Positions 1 through 9,492 of a DNA stretch of 48,568 nt are shown here, piece after piece. Position 1 is the stretch's first letter. Every line of letters starts with the position of its first letter. A model generated the notes under the pieces. That model saw only the letters and a list, made by a program, of their open reading frames with translations. It made no database searches and was not told the origin of the DNA. The DNA comes from Caldovatus aquaticus (GTDB lineage: Bacteria; Pseudomonadota; Alphaproteobacteria; Acetobacterales; Acetobacteraceae). The stretch spans positions 1 to 48,568 of the forward strand of contig NZ_JAHZUY010000022.1 in NCBI RefSeq assembly GCF_019458025.1, read 5' to 3'. A program made the position numbers and the translations under genes.

Positions 1-2034
1 CGGGAGGACGCGGCCGTCGCCCTCGCCGCCGCCGAGGAGCGCGCGGCCGCCGCGCGGGCCCCGGTCGAGGCCCGGTTCGCCGTGCCCCTCGCCACGCTGC
101 GGGCGGCGGTCGCGGCGGCCCAGGCCGAGCACGAGGCGGCCGCGCGCCTGCCGGAGGTGCCGCCCGAGCAGGCCGCCCTGCTCGCCCGCCGCGCCGAGGC
201 GCAACGGCTCCTGGCGGAGGGGGAGCGCCGCCTCGCCGCCGCGGCCCAGGCCCGGCAGGCCGGGGAGCAGGCGCGCGACGCGGCGGCGGCGCGCGCCCGC
301 GCCGCCCAGGCCGAGCTCGCCCGGCACGAGGAGGCGATCGCCGAGATCGCCCGCCAGCGCGCCGCCCTCCTCGCCCCCGGCGCCCGCGTGGACGACGCCC
401 ATCTGCGCGGCGCGCGCGAGGAGGACCGCCGGCTGCTGCTGCTGGAGGGCGAGTTCACCGCGCTCTTCGGCCAGGCGCGGAACGCGGTGCGGCCGCTCGT
501 GCTGCAGCGCCTGCCGGCGCTGACCCGGCTGAAGGAGCAGGCCGAGGGGATGCCGCCCTTCCTCTATTGCACGGAGAAGCGCGAGCGTCTGGAGGCCTAC
601 TTCACCTCGGCGATCCTCGGCCTGCAGGCGAGCGTGGCGCTGCGCGGCACCGACGCCAGCATGCTGAGCGGCGCCCTGGTCTGGCTGGGCGAGGACGCGC
701 TGAAGAATTTCCGCGAGGCGCAGTGCGCCGATCCCGCCGCGGTGGCGCAGGCCCTGGCGCAGAACGCGCAGGAGCGGCTCGGCGCCGTGACCCTGCGCGC
801 GACGGCGCTGCGCGGCACCGTCGCGCGCGAGACCCGCGCGGCGGAGGAGGCGGAGGCGGCGCGCGCGGCGGCGGCCCAGGCCATCGCCGCCGCCCAGGCC
901 GAGATCCGCCGGGCGCGCGCCGAGATCGAGCAGGCCGGCCAGCAATTGCAGCTCCGCGCGGCCGAATTCCGCGCCGCCGCCGAGCCGCTGGCGGCCGCCC
1001 GCCAGGCGGCGCTGGAGGCGGCCGGGGCGCGGCTCGAGGCGGCGCGGGCGGAGCTTGCGACGGTCGAGGCCGCCCACGCCGCCGCCCTGGAGGCGGAGGT
1101 GCCGCCCGCCGCACCGGCGCGGCAGGCGGCGGAGGACGCCGCCGCGCGGGCGCGGGAGGCGGAGGCGGCGGTGGAGGCGGCGCGCGACGCGCTGGCCGAG
1201 GCGCTGGCCGCCGACTACGCGAGCCGGTTCGTCGCCGTCGCCTCCCGGCCCGCACCGGGCTGGCCGGCGCCGGGCCGGACGGAAGCCGGCGGGCAGGCGG
1301 CGCTGTGCGCCGAGATCCGCAACGCCGGCCCGCTCGCGGTACGCGCGGTGGAGGTGGACCTGCTGTTCCGCGACCACAGCCTGGCGGCCGCCGGCATCCC
1401 GGCCGCCGAGGCGCTCGGCGCCTACGGCAATGGCGGCGTGCTCGAGCCGGTCTCGCAGACCCAGGGGCGGGAGCCGGTGATCGGCCTGGCGCCGCGCGCG
1501 CGCTGGCGGACCGAGCCCGGCGCGTGCCCGGTGATCGAGATCGCGCGGCTCGCCGCCACGGAGCGCGGCCGGGCGCTGGCCGCCGCGGCCGGCGGCGCCG
1601 ACGCGCTGCTGGCGCGCAACGGCGCGGGCTGGCGCTTCGCGCTGCGCGCGGTGCGGCTGGCCCGCCCCGACACGCTGCGCCGGACGGGCGACGCGGTCTG
1701 GAGCTACGCCGTGGAACCCCACCGCGCGGTCTTCGCCGCCGAGCTGCGCCAGGCGGAGGAGGCGGCGCTCGCGCCGCCGCCGGCGCCGGAAGCGGCGGCC
1801 GCCGCGCCGGCGGACGTGGTGGTGACGCTCGACCGGGCGACCGCGCTGCGCGTGCAGCGCGCCCTGAACGCGCGCGCCTTCGACGCCGGCGCGGCGGATG
1901 GCATCGTCGGCCCCCGCACGCGCGACGCGATCCGCGCCTTCCAGCGCAGCCTGGGCAGGCCGGACACCGGCGAGCTGACCCGGGAGCAGCTCGACCGGCT
2001 GCTCGGCGAGCCGGGTGCCGCCGCGGCGGGCTGA
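1..2034 (+). CDS. Coiled-coil protein with C-terminal peptidoglycan-binding domain (5' partial)
   Basis: The reading frame is open from the first base, so the true start lies upstream and 677 codons are visible; the first internal ATG (82) is probably not the start. The first ~400 residues are Ala/Glu/Arg-rich with heptad-like patterning and look like long coiled coils. They are interrupted near residues 140-250 by a less biased segment containing a Cys in FLYCTEK. A globular segment follows at about residues 410-590. Residues ~613-674 match the peptidoglycan-binding domain 1 family (DGIVGPRTRDAIRAFQ pattern), so the protein probably contacts the cell wall in the periplasm. The signal peptide, if any, is outside the window. 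The exact role is unknown; an envelope scaffold is an inference. Confidence 0.7.
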   Translation, partial: REDAAVALAAAEERAAAARAPVEARFAVPLATLRAAVAAAQAEHEAAARLPEVPPEQAALLARRAEAQRLLAEGERRLAAAAQARQAGEQARDAAAARARAAQAELARHEEAIAEIARQRAALLAPGARVDDAHLRGAREEDRRLLLLEGEFTALFGQARNAVRPLVLQRLPALTRLKEQAEGMPPFLYCTEKRERLEAYFTSAILGLQASVALRGTDASMLSGALVWLGEDALKNFREAQCADPAAVAQALAQNAQERLGAVTLRATALRGTVARETRAAEEAEAARAAAAQAIAAAQAEIRRARAEIEQAGQQLQLRAAEFRAAAEPLAAARQAALEAAGARLEAARAELATVEAAHAAALEAEVPPAAPARQAAEDAAARAREAEAAVEAARDALAEALAADYASRFVAVASRPAPGWPAPGRTEAGGQAALCAEIRNAGPLAVRAVEVDLLFRDHSLAAAGIPAAEALGAYGNGGVLEPVSQTQGREPVIGLAPRARWRTEPGACPVIEIARLAATERGRALAAAAGGADALLARNGAGWRFALRAVRLARPDTLRRTGDAVWSYAVEPHRAVFAAELRQAEEAALAPPPAPEAAAAAPADVVVTLDRATALRVQRALNARAFDAGAADGIVGPRTRDAIRAFQRSLGRPDTGELTREQLDRLLGEPGAAAAG

Positions 2035-2128
2035 CCGCGCCCGCCGGCGGCCCCGGCGCGCCGCGCGGCTTCCCCGCCGCCGCGCTACCTGCCCGCGCCC
2101 GAAGGGCTCCCGCCGCCCGCGGTCGGCC

Positions 2129-2701
2129 TCAGGCCGCGTCCCCCGAGAGGTGCTGCTGCTGCGGCGGCGGCGATCCGGCCGGGTTGATGCCGGCGGCGGC
2201 AAGCGCCGCGTTCAGGTCGGACTGGGTGCAGAGCCCGAGGATCACCGGGTCGCGCGGCTTGATGTTGGCGCTGTTCCAGTGGGTGCGGTCGCGCACCTTC
2301 TGGATCGTCTCCTTGGTGGTGCCGAGCAGCTTGGCGATCGCCGAGTCGGGCAGTTGCGGATAGTGGCGCAGCAGCCAGGCAATGGCGTCGGGCCGGTCGA
2401 GGCGCTTGGCGACCGGGGTGTAGCGGGCGCCCTTGCCGCGCGGCTTGGGCAGGGGGACGGAGGGCTCGTTCAGCCGCAGCCGCGCGGTGGGATCGGCCTC
2501 GCAGCGGGCGATCTCCTCGCGCGTGAGCTGGCCGCTCGCGACCGGATCGAAGCCGACGATGCCCTGCGCCACCTCGCCGTCGGCGATGGCCTGGATCTCG
2601 AGCGGATGCATGCCGACGAAGTCGGCGATCTGGTCGAAGGTCAGCGAGGTCTTCTCGATCAGCCACACGGCGGTGGCCTTCGGCATGAGGGGCAGCGGCA
2701 T
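2129..2701 (-). CDS. trcR: DUF1013 family / TrcR-like cell-cycle transcriptional regulator
   Basis: This 190-aa protein matches the alphaproteobacteria-specific DUF1013 family, whose Caulobacter member is called TrcR and is linked to RNA polymerase and cell-cycle gene expression. The N-terminus (KATAVWLIEKTSLTFDQIADF) and the helix-turn-helix-like SAIAKLLGTTKETIQKVRDR are the characteristic parts. The ATG at 2701 has a GAAGG about 8 nt upstream; a second in-frame ATG at 2686 is equally plausible and gives 185 aa. A short Pro/Gln-rich tail ends the protein. It is monocistronic and divergent from the DUF1192 gene, with 144 bp between them. The family call is firm; the regulatory role is by homology only. 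Confidence 0.85.
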   Translation of the reverse strand: MPLPLMPKATAVWLIEKTSLTFDQIADFVGMHPLEIQAIADGEVAQGIVGFDPVASGQLTREEIARCEADPTARLRLNEPSVPLPKPRGKGARYTPVAKRLDRPDAIAWLLRHYPQLPDSAIAKLLGTTKETIQKVRDRTHWNSANIKPRDPVILGLCTQSDLNAALAAAGINPAGSPPPQQQHLSGDAA

Positions 2702-2845
2702 GGGGGGACCTTCAGGGTCGGGGCCAGGGGTGGCGAGGGGGGAGGCTGGCCGCCTCCCTCCCCTGGCAGGAGTTGCACAGGATATAGGGTGGGGAGCCGA
2801 CGGGTCAAAGCCCGGGGCGGCACGCGAGGCAGCAGAGGACGCGCG

Positions 2846-3061
2846 ATGGCCGAGGACGAGGAGGACCGGCGGCGCCGATCCGCGGCGGCGCAGCCGGGCG
2901 GGCGCCGCGGGCTGGAGCCGGCGGCGCTGGACGGCTGGTCGGTGGAGGAGATGCGGGCCTACGTCGCGGCGCTGCGCGCCGAGATCGCCCGGACCGAGGC
3001 CGTGATCGCCGCCCGCGAGGCGCAGCGCAGCGCGGCGGAGGCGCTGTTCCGCAAGCCCTGA
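2846..3061 (+). CDS. DUF1192 family small protein
   Basis: This is a 71-aa protein starting at ATG 2846. The core is a predicted helix beginning LDGWSVEEMRAYVAALRAEI and continuing through EAVIAAREAQRSAAEALFR. That pattern of a conserved 'LS.EEL...I..L..EI.R......K......A...F' is typical of alphaproteobacterial DUF1192, whose function is unknown. The N-terminal ~25 residues are charged and low-complexity. Its size fits the family, usually about 60-70 aa. It is convergent with the HerA-like ATPase gene across a 245-bp GC-rich gap in which I see inverted repeats but no gene. Confidence 0.75.
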   Translation: MAEDEEDRRRRSAAAQPGGRRGLEPAALDGWSVEEMRAYVAALRAEIARTEAVIAAREAQRSAAEALFRKP

Positions 3062-3306
3062 GCGCGGCGCAGGGAAGGGTGGAGCCGCCCTGGCCGCTGG
3101 CCGGGGAGCGGAGGGGCGAGGCGAGCGCCGGAGGCGCGGCCGGCCGGCCAGGCCGAAGGGCGGTGCGGCGAACGCCCTAGGGCAAGGCGGCGGCGCGCGG
3201 TCGCGACCCGCCCCGCGCGCTTCCCGCTCGGCTGCATCCGCCGCAACGGTACCGGCGCGGTGCGGAAAGGGCCGCCCCCGGCCGGCGCGGCCGTCGGCGC
3301 CCCGGG

Positions 3307-4923
3307 CTAACGGCGCAGGATCGTGCCGAGCACCCCGCGCAGCACCGCATGGCCGATCTGCCGGCCCACCGCCGCGCCGATGCTGCGGGCGGCCGATTTC
3401 GCCAGCGCCTCGGCGACCCCCTCGCGCCGTCCGCGGTTGCCGGTGAGGATGCCGCCGAGCGTCCCGCCGAGGCCTCCGCCGCCGGCGGGCGCCTGCGGCC
3501 GTGCCGGCGCCGGGATGCGCCGCGGCGGGATCTCCGGGATCCGGCCCCGCGGCGCCGTCATGCCCCCCCAGGGATCGTCGCCGCGCACCGGCGCGGGGTC
3601 GGCGCGGTGCGGGCCGGGATCGGCGATCGCCGTGCCGGCGCGGCCGGTCAGCAGCTCGTAGGCGGACTCGCGGTCCAGCTCCCGGTCGTAGCGGCCGGCA
3701 AGCGGGCTCCGGGCGACGATCGCCGCCCGCTCCTCGGCGGTGATCGCGCCGATGCGCGAGCGCGGCGGGCAGATGCGCGCGCGCTCCACCGGCGTCGGCG
3801 TGCCGTCGGCGGCGAGCGTCGAGACCAGCGCCTCGCCCACGGCGAGCTCGCCGATCGCGCGCTCGACGTCGAGCCGCGGGTTGGGGCGGAAGGTCGCGGC
3901 CGCGGCGCGCACGGCCTTCTGCTCGGCGGGGGTGAAGGCGCGCAGCGCGTGCTGGATGCGGTTGCCGAGCTGGCCGAGCACGCCCGCCGGCAGGTCGAGC
4001 GGGTTCTGGGTGACGAAATAGACGCCCACGCCCTTCGAGCGGATCAGCCGCACCACCGTCTCGACCTTCTCGACCAGCACCTTCGGCGCGTCGCGGAACA
4101 GGAGGTGCGCCTCGTCGAAGAAGAAGACGAGCTTCGGCCGGTCGAGGTCGCCGACCTCCGGCAGCTCCTCGAACAGCTCGGAGAGCAGGAAGAGCAGGAA
4201 GGTCGCGTAGAGGCGGGGGCTCTGCACCAGCCTGTCCGCCGCCAGCACGTTGACCGCGCCGCGCCCCTCGGGGGTGAGCAGCATCATGTCGGCGAGGTCG
4301 AGCGCCGGCTCGCCGAAGAAGTGGCCGGCCCCGGCCTGCTCCAGCATCAGCAGGCGGCGCTGGATGGCGCCGATCGTCGCCCGGCTGACGTGGCCGTAGG
4401 CGGTGCCGATCTCCTCCGCCCGCTCCGCGAGGTGGCTCAGCATCGCGCGCAGGTCCTTGAGGTCGAGCAGCAGCAGCCCCTCGTCGTCGGCGAGGCGGAA
4501 GGCGATGGTGAGCGCGCCCTCCTGCGTCTCGTTCAGCTCCAGCATGCGCGCGAGCAGCAGCGGCCCCATCTCGGCGACCGTGGCGCGCAGGCGGTGGCCC
4601 TGCTCGCCGAACACGTCCCAGAAGACCACCGGAGCGGGCTCGTAGGCGAAGTCGGCCACGCCGAGCGCGCGCGCGCGGGCCTCGATCCTCGGGTCGGGCC
4701 GGCCGGGCCGGCTCAGGCCGGCAAGGTCGCCCTTGATGTCGGCGCAGAACACCGGGACGCCGGCGCGCGAGAAGCCCTCGGCCAGGACCTGGAGCGTGAT
4801 CGTCTTGCCGGTGCCGGTGGCGCCGGCGATCAGCCCGTGCCGGTTGGCGCGGGAGAGGAGCAGCTCGCAGGGGCGCTCGCCCCGGCCGATCAGGATCGCC
4901 TGTCGCGCTTGCGTCGCCGTCAT
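3307..4923 (-). CDS. HerA-like / DUF853 P-loop ATPase
   Basis: A 538-aa protein of the DUF853 (YjgR-like) group of FtsK/HerA-type ATPases. The Walker A motif GATGTGKT lies at residues 34-41. A Walker B-like [10 protein letters not shown] sits mid-protein, followed by [11 protein letters not shown] and the family-typical [15 protein letters not shown]. The last ~100 residues are Pro/Gly/Arg-rich and then form a small Ala/Arg-rich tail, as in relatives. The start ATG at 4923 precedes [14 protein letters not shown], a normal family N-terminus. The family is presumed to translocate DNA or remodel nucleoprotein, but no reaction has been established. The gene diverges from rpmI-rplT. Confidence 0.9.
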   Translation of the reverse strand: MTATQARQAILIGRGERPCELLLSRANRHGLIAGATGTGKTITLQVLAEGFSRAGVPVFCADIKGDLAGLSRPGRPDPRIEARARALGVADFAYEPAPVVFWDVFGEQGHRLRATVAEMGPLLLARMLELNETQEGALTIAFRLADDEGLLLLDLKDLRAMLSHLAERAEEIGTAYGHVSRATIGAIQRRLLMLEQAGAGHFFGEPALDLADMMLLTPEGRGAVNVLAADRLVQSPRLYATFLLFLLSELFEELPEVGDLDRPKLVFFFDEAHLLFRDAPKVLVEKVETVVRLIRSKGVGVYFVTQNPLDLPAGVLGQLGNRIQHALRAFTPAEQKAVRAAAATFRPNPRLDVERAIGELAVGEALVSTLAADGTPTPVERARICPPRSRIGAITAEERAAIVARSPLAGRYDRELDRESAYELLTGRAGTAIADPGPHRADPAPVRGDDPWGGMTAPRGRIPEIPPRRIPAPARPQAPAGGGGLGGTLGGILTGNRGRREGVAEALAKSAARSIGAAVGRQIGHAVLRGVLGTILRR

Positions 4924-4993
4924 GCCGTCCCGCCCTCGCCCGTCCGCTCGCTGCCGCCTCTATTCTGGGAATGGCGGGGGCGCGGCGGAACCC

Positions 4994-5022
4994 TTGCGGC
5001 GCGCCCCCCGCGCGGCTATAGG
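4994..5022 (+). promoter_or_regulatory. Putative sigma-70 promoter of rpmI-rplT
   Basis: TTGCGG at 4994-4999 and TATAGG at 5017-5022 are separated by exactly 17 bp in the divergent gap upstream of rpmI. Transcription from here would give a leader of roughly 90 nt before the strong GGAGGT ribosome-binding site at 5108-5113. Confidence 0.5.
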
Positions 5023-5118
5023 CGCCCCCTCCCCCGCGCGCCGGTGCGATGGACGGGCATGCCCGGCCGCGGTCCCGCGTCCCGCGCCGCCGGGGCGCTT
5101 CCGGCCCGGAGGTCCGAA

Positions 5119-5325
5119 ATGCCCAAGATGAAGACGAAGTCGAGCGTCAAGAAGCGCTTCCGGCTGACCGCCACCGGCAAGGTCCTGGCGGGCCCGGGCA
5201 ACAAGCGCCACAACCTCACCGCCCGCACCCAGAAGGCGAAGCGCAAGGGGCGCGGGATGCAGGTGCTCTGCCCGCAGGACGCGCGGACGGTGAAGCAGTG
5301 GATGCCCTACGGGATTGATCGCTGA
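5119..5325 (+). CDS. rpmI: 50S ribosomal protein L35
   Basis: The 68-aa product begins [20 protein letters not shown] and has the full L35 pattern of a basic N-terminus, a conserved KRHNL core and many lysines. GGAGGT sits 5 nt upstream of the ATG. The stop is followed 13 nt later by rplT, the universal rpmI-rplT pair of the large ribosomal subunit. In many relatives infC precedes rpmI; here the upstream neighbour is instead the divergent ATPase gene, so initiation factor 3 must be encoded elsewhere. Confidence 0.98.
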   Translation: MPKMKTKSSVKKRFRLTATGKVLAGPGNKRHNLTARTQKAKRKGRGMQVLCPQDARTVKQWMPYGIDR

Positions 5326-5338
5326 GGGGGGCTGAGCG

Positions 5339-5713
5339 ATGGCGCGCGTCAAGCGGGGCGTCACCAGGCACGCCCGTCACAAGAAGATCCTCAAGCTCGC
5401 CAAGGGCTATTTCGGCCGCGGCAGCACCTCCTACCGCGTCGCGCTGGAGCGGGTGGAGAAGGCGCTGCGCTATGCCTACCGCGACCGCCGCAACAAGAAG
5501 CGCGACTTCCGCGGCCTGTGGATCCAGCGGATCAACGCCGCGGTGCGCGAGCACGGCATGACCTACAGCCAGTTCATCGCCGGCGCCAAGGCGGCGGGGA
5601 TCGGGCTCGACCGCAAGGTGATGGCGGCGATCGCCTTCGACGACCCGCAGGGCTTCGCGGCGCTGGTCGAGAAGGCGCGGGCGGCCCGCCCGCAGCCGGC
5701 GCCGGCGGCGTAA
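5339..5713 (+). CDS. rplT: 50S ribosomal protein L20
   Basis: The 124-aa product begins [19 protein letters not shown] and carries the L20 core with [29 protein letters not shown] and [15 protein letters not shown]20 binds 23S rRNA early in 50S assembly and represses its own operon in several bacteria. A GAGGGGG ribosome-binding site lies just upstream of the ATG. Length and sequence are normal for the family, with a short Ala/Pro tail. Two hairpins follow before pheS. Confidence 0.98.
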   Translation: MARVKRGVTRHARHKKILKLAKGYFGRGSTSYRVALERVEKALRYAYRDRRNKKRDFRGLWIQRINAAVREHGMTYSQFIAGAKAAGIGLDRKVMAAIAFDDPQGFAALVEKARAARPQPAPAA

Positions 5714-5721
5714 GCGGCCAC

Positions 5722-5788
5722 CGCGGGGCGCACCGCCCCGCGCCGAGGCGTTCAGCAGGGGGCCGCTTCCGCGGAGGAGCGGCCCTTT
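5722..5788 (+). terminator. Two tandem hairpins between rplT and pheS (terminator or attenuator)
   Basis: The first hairpin is a perfect 9-bp stem, CGCGGGGCG at 5722-5730 with CGCCCCGCG at 5734-5742, around a 3-nt loop. The second is a perfect 8-bp stem, GGGCCGCT at 5760-5767 with AGCGGCCC at 5778-5785, followed by TTT. The second looks like an intrinsic terminator with a short U-tract; the pair could reduce read-through into pheST or act as an attenuator. Confidence 0.5.
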
Positions 5789-5808
5789 CCGCATCCGGAA
5801 CCGGGATC

Positions 5809-6918
5809 ATGACCGAGGCGATCACCACCACGACAGCCGGAGACGACCTGGAGGCGCTGCGGCGCGAGACCGAGGCGGCGCTCGCCGCCGCCACCGACCT
5901 GCGCGCCTGGGATGCGGTGCGCGTCGCCACGCTCGGCCGGAACGGGCGCCTGACCGCGCTGCTCAAGGGGCTCGCCCAGGTGCCGGCGGAGCAGCGCCGC
6001 GAGCGCGGCGCCGCGCTGAACCGCCTGAAGGCCGAGCTGGAGGCGGCGATCGAGGCGCGCCGCGCCGAGCTCGAGCAGGCGGCGCTCGCGGCGCGCCTCC
6101 GGGCGGAGCGGCTCGACGTCACCCTCCCCCCGCGCCCGACCGCGCCCGGCACGGCGCAGGACGGCGGCATCCACCCGATCAGCCGCACCGTCGAGGAGCT
6201 GACCGCGATCTTCGGCGCCATGGGCTTCGCGGTGGCCGAGGGGCCGGACATCGAGAGCGACTGGCACAATTTCGGCGCCCTCAACATCCCCGAGCACCAC
6301 CCGGCGCGCCAGGACCACGACACCTTCTACCTGCCCCCCGGCCCCGACGGCCGCCGCCCGGTGCTGCGCACCCACACCTCCCCGGTGCAGATCCGCACCA
6401 TGCTGACGCAGGAGCCGCCGATCCGCGCGATCGTGCCGGGACGCACCTACCGCGCCGACCACGACGCGACCCACTCGCCGATGTTCCACCAGGTGGAGGG
6501 GCTGGTGATCGACCGCGCGATCACCCTCGGCCACCTCAAGGGCTGCCTGATCGACTTCCTGCGCGCCTTCTTCGGCATCCGCGACCTGCCGGTGCGCTTC
6601 CGCGCCAGCTACTTCCCCTTCACCGAGCCCTCGATGGAGGTGGACATCGGCTGGAACCGCAGGACCGGCGAGCTCGGCAAGGGCGAGGACTGGCTGGAGA
6701 TCCTCGGCAGCGGCATGGTGCACCCGAAGGTACTGGCGAATTGCGGGCTCGACCCGCGCGTCTGGCAGGGCTTCGCCTTCGGCATGGGGATCGAGCGCAT
6801 CGCCATGCTCAAGCAGGGCATGACCGACCTCCGGCCCTTCTTCGAGAGCGACGTGCGCTGGCTGCGCCACTACCGCGCCGATCCGCTCTCCCCGCCCTCG
6901 CTGGCGGAGGGGGTGTGA
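5809..6918 (+). CDS. pheS: Phenylalanyl-tRNA synthetase alpha subunit
   Basis: PheS is the catalytic subunit of the alpha2-beta2 synthetase that charges tRNA-Phe. The 369-aa product starts at ATG 5809 ([20 protein letters not shown]). It has an N-terminal coiled coil at ~10-100 for tRNA binding. Class II motifs follow: motif 2 as [21 protein letters not shown]-like, split around the R, and motif 3 as [10 protein letters not shown]. The conserved [12 protein letters not shown] segment is present. Length is close to the usual 330-370 aa. It is co-transcribed with pheT, whose ATG lies 4 nt after the pheS stop. Confidence 0.97.
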   Translation: MTEAITTTTAGDDLEALRRETEAALAAATDLRAWDAVRVATLGRNGRLTALLKGLAQVPAEQRRERGAALNRLKAELEAAIEARRAELEQAALAARLRAERLDVTLPPRPTAPGTAQDGGIHPISRTVEELTAIFGAMGFAVAEGPDIESDWHNFGALNIPEHHPARQDHDTFYLPPGPDGRRPVLRTHTSPVQIRTMLTQEPPIRAIVPGRTYRADHDATHSPMFHQVEGLVIDRAITLGHLKGCLIDFLRAFFGIRDLPVRFRASYFPFTEPSMEVDIGWNRRTGELGKGEDWLEILGSGMVHPKVLANCGLDPRVWQGFAFGMGIERIAMLKQGMTDLRPFFESDVRWLRHYRADPLSPPSLAEGV

Positions 6919-6922
6919 GGCG

Positions 6923-9391
6923 ATGAGGTTCACCCTCTCCTGGCTGCGCCGCCACCTCGACACCGACGCGCCGCTCGCGCGCATCACCGGGACCCTCTCC
7001 GCCATCGGCCTCGAGGTCGAGGGGGTGGAGGACCGCGCCGCCCCGCTCGCCCCCTTCCGCATCGCGCGCGTCGTGGAGGCGGTGCCGCACCCGAATGCCG
7101 ACCGGCTGCGCGTCTGCAAGGTGGACGCGGGCGAGGGGAGGATCGTCGAGGTGGTCTGCGGCGCCCCCAACGCGCGCACCGGCATGAAGGCCGTGTTCGC
7201 GCCGCCCGGCTCCTTCATCCCGGGCACCGGGATCACGCTCAAGGTCGGCGAGATCCGCGGCGTGAGGAGCAACGGCATGCTGCTCTCCGCGCGCGAGATG
7301 GGGCTCGGCGAGGACCACACCGGGATCGTCGAGCTGCCGGAGGAGGCGCCGGTCGGCGAGAGCTACGCGCGCTGGGCCGGGCTCGACGATCCGGTGATCG
7401 AGATCGGCGTCACGCCGAACCGCGGCGACGCGCTCGGCGTGCGCGGCATCGCCCGCGACCTGGCGGCGGCGGGGCTCGGCACGCTGCGGCCGTGGCGCCC
7501 CGAGCCGGTGCCGGCGCGCTTCGCGAGCCCCCTGCGCTGGGAGATCGCCGACCCGCGCGCCTGCACCTGGGTGCTCGGGCGCGCGCTCCGGGGCCTCTCC
7601 AACGGCCCGAGCCCGAAGTGGCTGCAGGACCAGCTCACCGCGATCGGGCTGCGGCCGATCAACGCGCTGGTGGACGTGACCAACTGGTTCACCTACGACC
7701 TCGGCCGCCCGCTGCACGTCTTCGACGTGAGGAAGGTGAAGGGCGGCGTGCTGACCATGCGCATGGCGCGCGAGGGCGAGCGGCTGGTCGCGCTGAACGG
7801 CAGGGAATACGTGCTGACGGCGGAGGACGGCGTGATCGCCGACGCCGCCGGCGCCGAGGCGCTGGGCGGCATCATCGGCGGCGAGCACACCGGCTGCGAC
7901 GAGCACACGACCGAGGCCTTCATCGAGTGCGCGCTGTTCGACCCGGTGCGCATCGCCCTCTCCGGCCGCCGCCACGACATCCGCACCGACGCGCGCGCCC
8001 GCTTCGAGCGCGGCGTCGACCCGGCGCTGATGCCGCCCGCGCTCGAGGCGGCGACGCGCATGATGCTCGAGCTCTGCGGCGGCGAGGCGAGCGAGGTGGT
8101 CGCGGCCGGCGCCGAGCCCGCCTGGCGCCGCAGCGCCACGCTGCGCTTCCGCCGCCTCGCCGAGTTCGGCGGCGCCGAGGTGCCGCCCGAGGAGGCGGTG
8201 GCCGTGCTGGAGCGGCTCGGCTTCGCGGTGGAGCGGCGCGACGCGGAGAGCGTGACCGTCGCCGTCCCCTCCTGGCGCAACGACATCGCCCAGCCCGGCG
8301 CGCTCGACCAGGCGCCCGGCCTGCCCGCGGAGCGGGCGCGCGCCGCCGCCGAGGGCTGCGCCGAGATCGAGCCGGAGTGCGACCTGATCGAGGAGGTGCT
8401 GCGCATCCGCGGCCTCGACCGCGTGCCGCCGGTCTCGCTGCCGCTCGCCTCGCCGGTGCCGCCGCCGGCGCTGACGCCGCGGCAGGCACGCACCGCGCTC
8501 GCGCGTCGCGTGCTGGCGGCGCGCGGGATGCTCGACTGCGTAAGCTTCGGCTTCCTCGACTCCCGCCTCGCCGCGCTGTTCGGCGAGGCGCCGGCGGCGC
8601 TGCGGCTGGAGAACCCGATCGCCTCCGACCTCGACCAGATGCGCCCGACCCCGCTCGCGAGCCTGCTCCTCGCCGCCCGGCGCAACGCGGCGCGCGGCTT
8701 CGGCGACGTGGCGCTGGCCGAGGTCGGCGGCGGCTACCGCGACCCGACGCCGGAGGGGCAGCGCGAGATCGCCGCCGGCGTGCGCGTCGGCGCGACGCCG
8801 CGCCACTGGGCCGAACCCTCGCGCCGGATGGACGCGATGGACGCCAAGGGCGACGCCTTCGCGCTGCTCGCCGCGCTCGGCGTGCCGATGCCGGCGCTGA
8901 CGGTCACCGCGGACGCGCCGGGCTTCTACCATCCGGGCCGCTCGGGCGTGGTGCGGCAGGGGAAGCAGGCGCTGGCGACCTTCGGCGAGATCCACCCGCA
9001 GGTGCTCGCCGCGCTCGACCTGCCCGGCCCGGCGGTGGGCTTCGAGGTGTTCCTCGACGCCATCCCCGAGCCGAAGCGCCGCCGGCGCGGCCCGCCCGAC
9101 CTGCCGCCCTTCCAGCCGGTCCGGCGCGACTTCGCCTTCCTGGTGGACGAGACAGTGCCGGCCGAGGCGGTGCTGAGGGCCGCCCGCGCCGCCGACCGCG
9201 CGCTGATCAGCGACGTGATCCTGTTCGACCGCTACGCCGGCGAGCGGGTGCCGCCGGGCAAGGTCAGCCTCGCCATCCAGGTGACGCTGCAGCCGCGCGA
9301 GGCGACGCTGACCGACACCCAGATCGAGGCCGTGGCCGACAAGGTGGTGCAGGCGGTGGCGAAGGCGACCGGAGCGGTGCTGCGGGCGTAG
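6923..9391 (+). CDS. pheT: Phenylalanyl-tRNA synthetase beta subunit
   Basis: The 822-aa product has the normal PheT order: an N-terminal segment, an EMAP-type tRNA-binding domain (~40-150), the B3/B4 editing domain (~200-390), the B5 domain, a catalytic-like core, and a C-terminal FDX-ACB anticodon-binding domain ending near residue 820. It pairs with PheS and edits mischarged tRNA-Phe. An oddity is an insertion of roughly 27-30 residues (about 456-486, AQPGALDQAPGLPAE...) between the B5 motif SWRNDI and the following DLIEEVLRI, which are normally nearly adjacent. The frame is intact throughout, so the insertion is probably a lineage feature rather than an error. Confidence 0.97.
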   Translation: MRFTLSWLRRHLDTDAPLARITGTLSAIGLEVEGVEDRAAPLAPFRIARVVEAVPHPNADRLRVCKVDAGEGRIVEVVCGAPNARTGMKAVFAPPGSFIPGTGITLKVGEIRGVRSNGMLLSAREMGLGEDHTGIVELPEEAPVGESYARWAGLDDPVIEIGVTPNRGDALGVRGIARDLAAAGLGTLRPWRPEPVPARFASPLRWEIADPRACTWVLGRALRGLSNGPSPKWLQDQLTAIGLRPINALVDVTNWFTYDLGRPLHVFDVRKVKGGVLTMRMAREGERLVALNGREYVLTAEDGVIADAAGAEALGGIIGGEHTGCDEHTTEAFIECALFDPVRIALSGRRHDIRTDARARFERGVDPALMPPALEAATRMMLELCGGEASEVVAAGAEPAWRRSATLRFRRLAEFGGAEVPPEEAVAVLERLGFAVERRDAESVTVAVPSWRNDIAQPGALDQAPGLPAERARAAAEGCAEIEPECDLIEEVLRIRGLDRVPPVSLPLASPVPPPALTPRQARTALARRVLAARGMLDCVSFGFLDSRLAALFGEAPAALRLENPIASDLDQMRPTPLASLLLAARRNAARGFGDVALAEVGGGYRDPTPEGQREIAAGVRVGATPRHWAEPSRRMDAMDAKGDAFALLAALGVPMPALTVTADAPGFYHPGRSGVVRQGKQALATFGEIHPQVLAALDLPGPAVGFEVFLDAIPEPKRRRRGPPDLPPFQPVRRDFAFLVDETVPAEAVLRAARAADRALISDVILFDRYAGERVPPGKVSLAIQVTLQPREATLTDTQIEAVADKVVQAVAKATGAVLRA

Positions 9392-9401
9392 CGCCCGCCC
9401 C

Positions 9402-9441
9402 GGACGGGCCGGGACGGCTTCGGGGAGGTCCGGCCGTCCTT
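9402..9441 (+). terminator. Putative terminator after pheT
   Basis: GGACGG-g-CCGG at 9402-9412 pairs with CCGGCCGTCC at 9430-9439 (10 bp with one bulged G), followed by TT. It lies 11 nt after the pheT stop and fits the end of the rpmI-rplT-pheS-pheT unit. The U-tract is very short. Confidence 0.4.
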
Positions 9442-9492
9442 CGCGGTGGTGAGTGCCCGGACCGCCCGCGCCGGCAGGGGGCCGGCGCTAGG

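Noticed and set aside
3062-3306. GC-rich inverted repeats between the DUF1192 and ATPase genes
   Set aside because: Several overlapping short palindromes could form, but none is clearly a terminator and they are expected by chance at this G+C.
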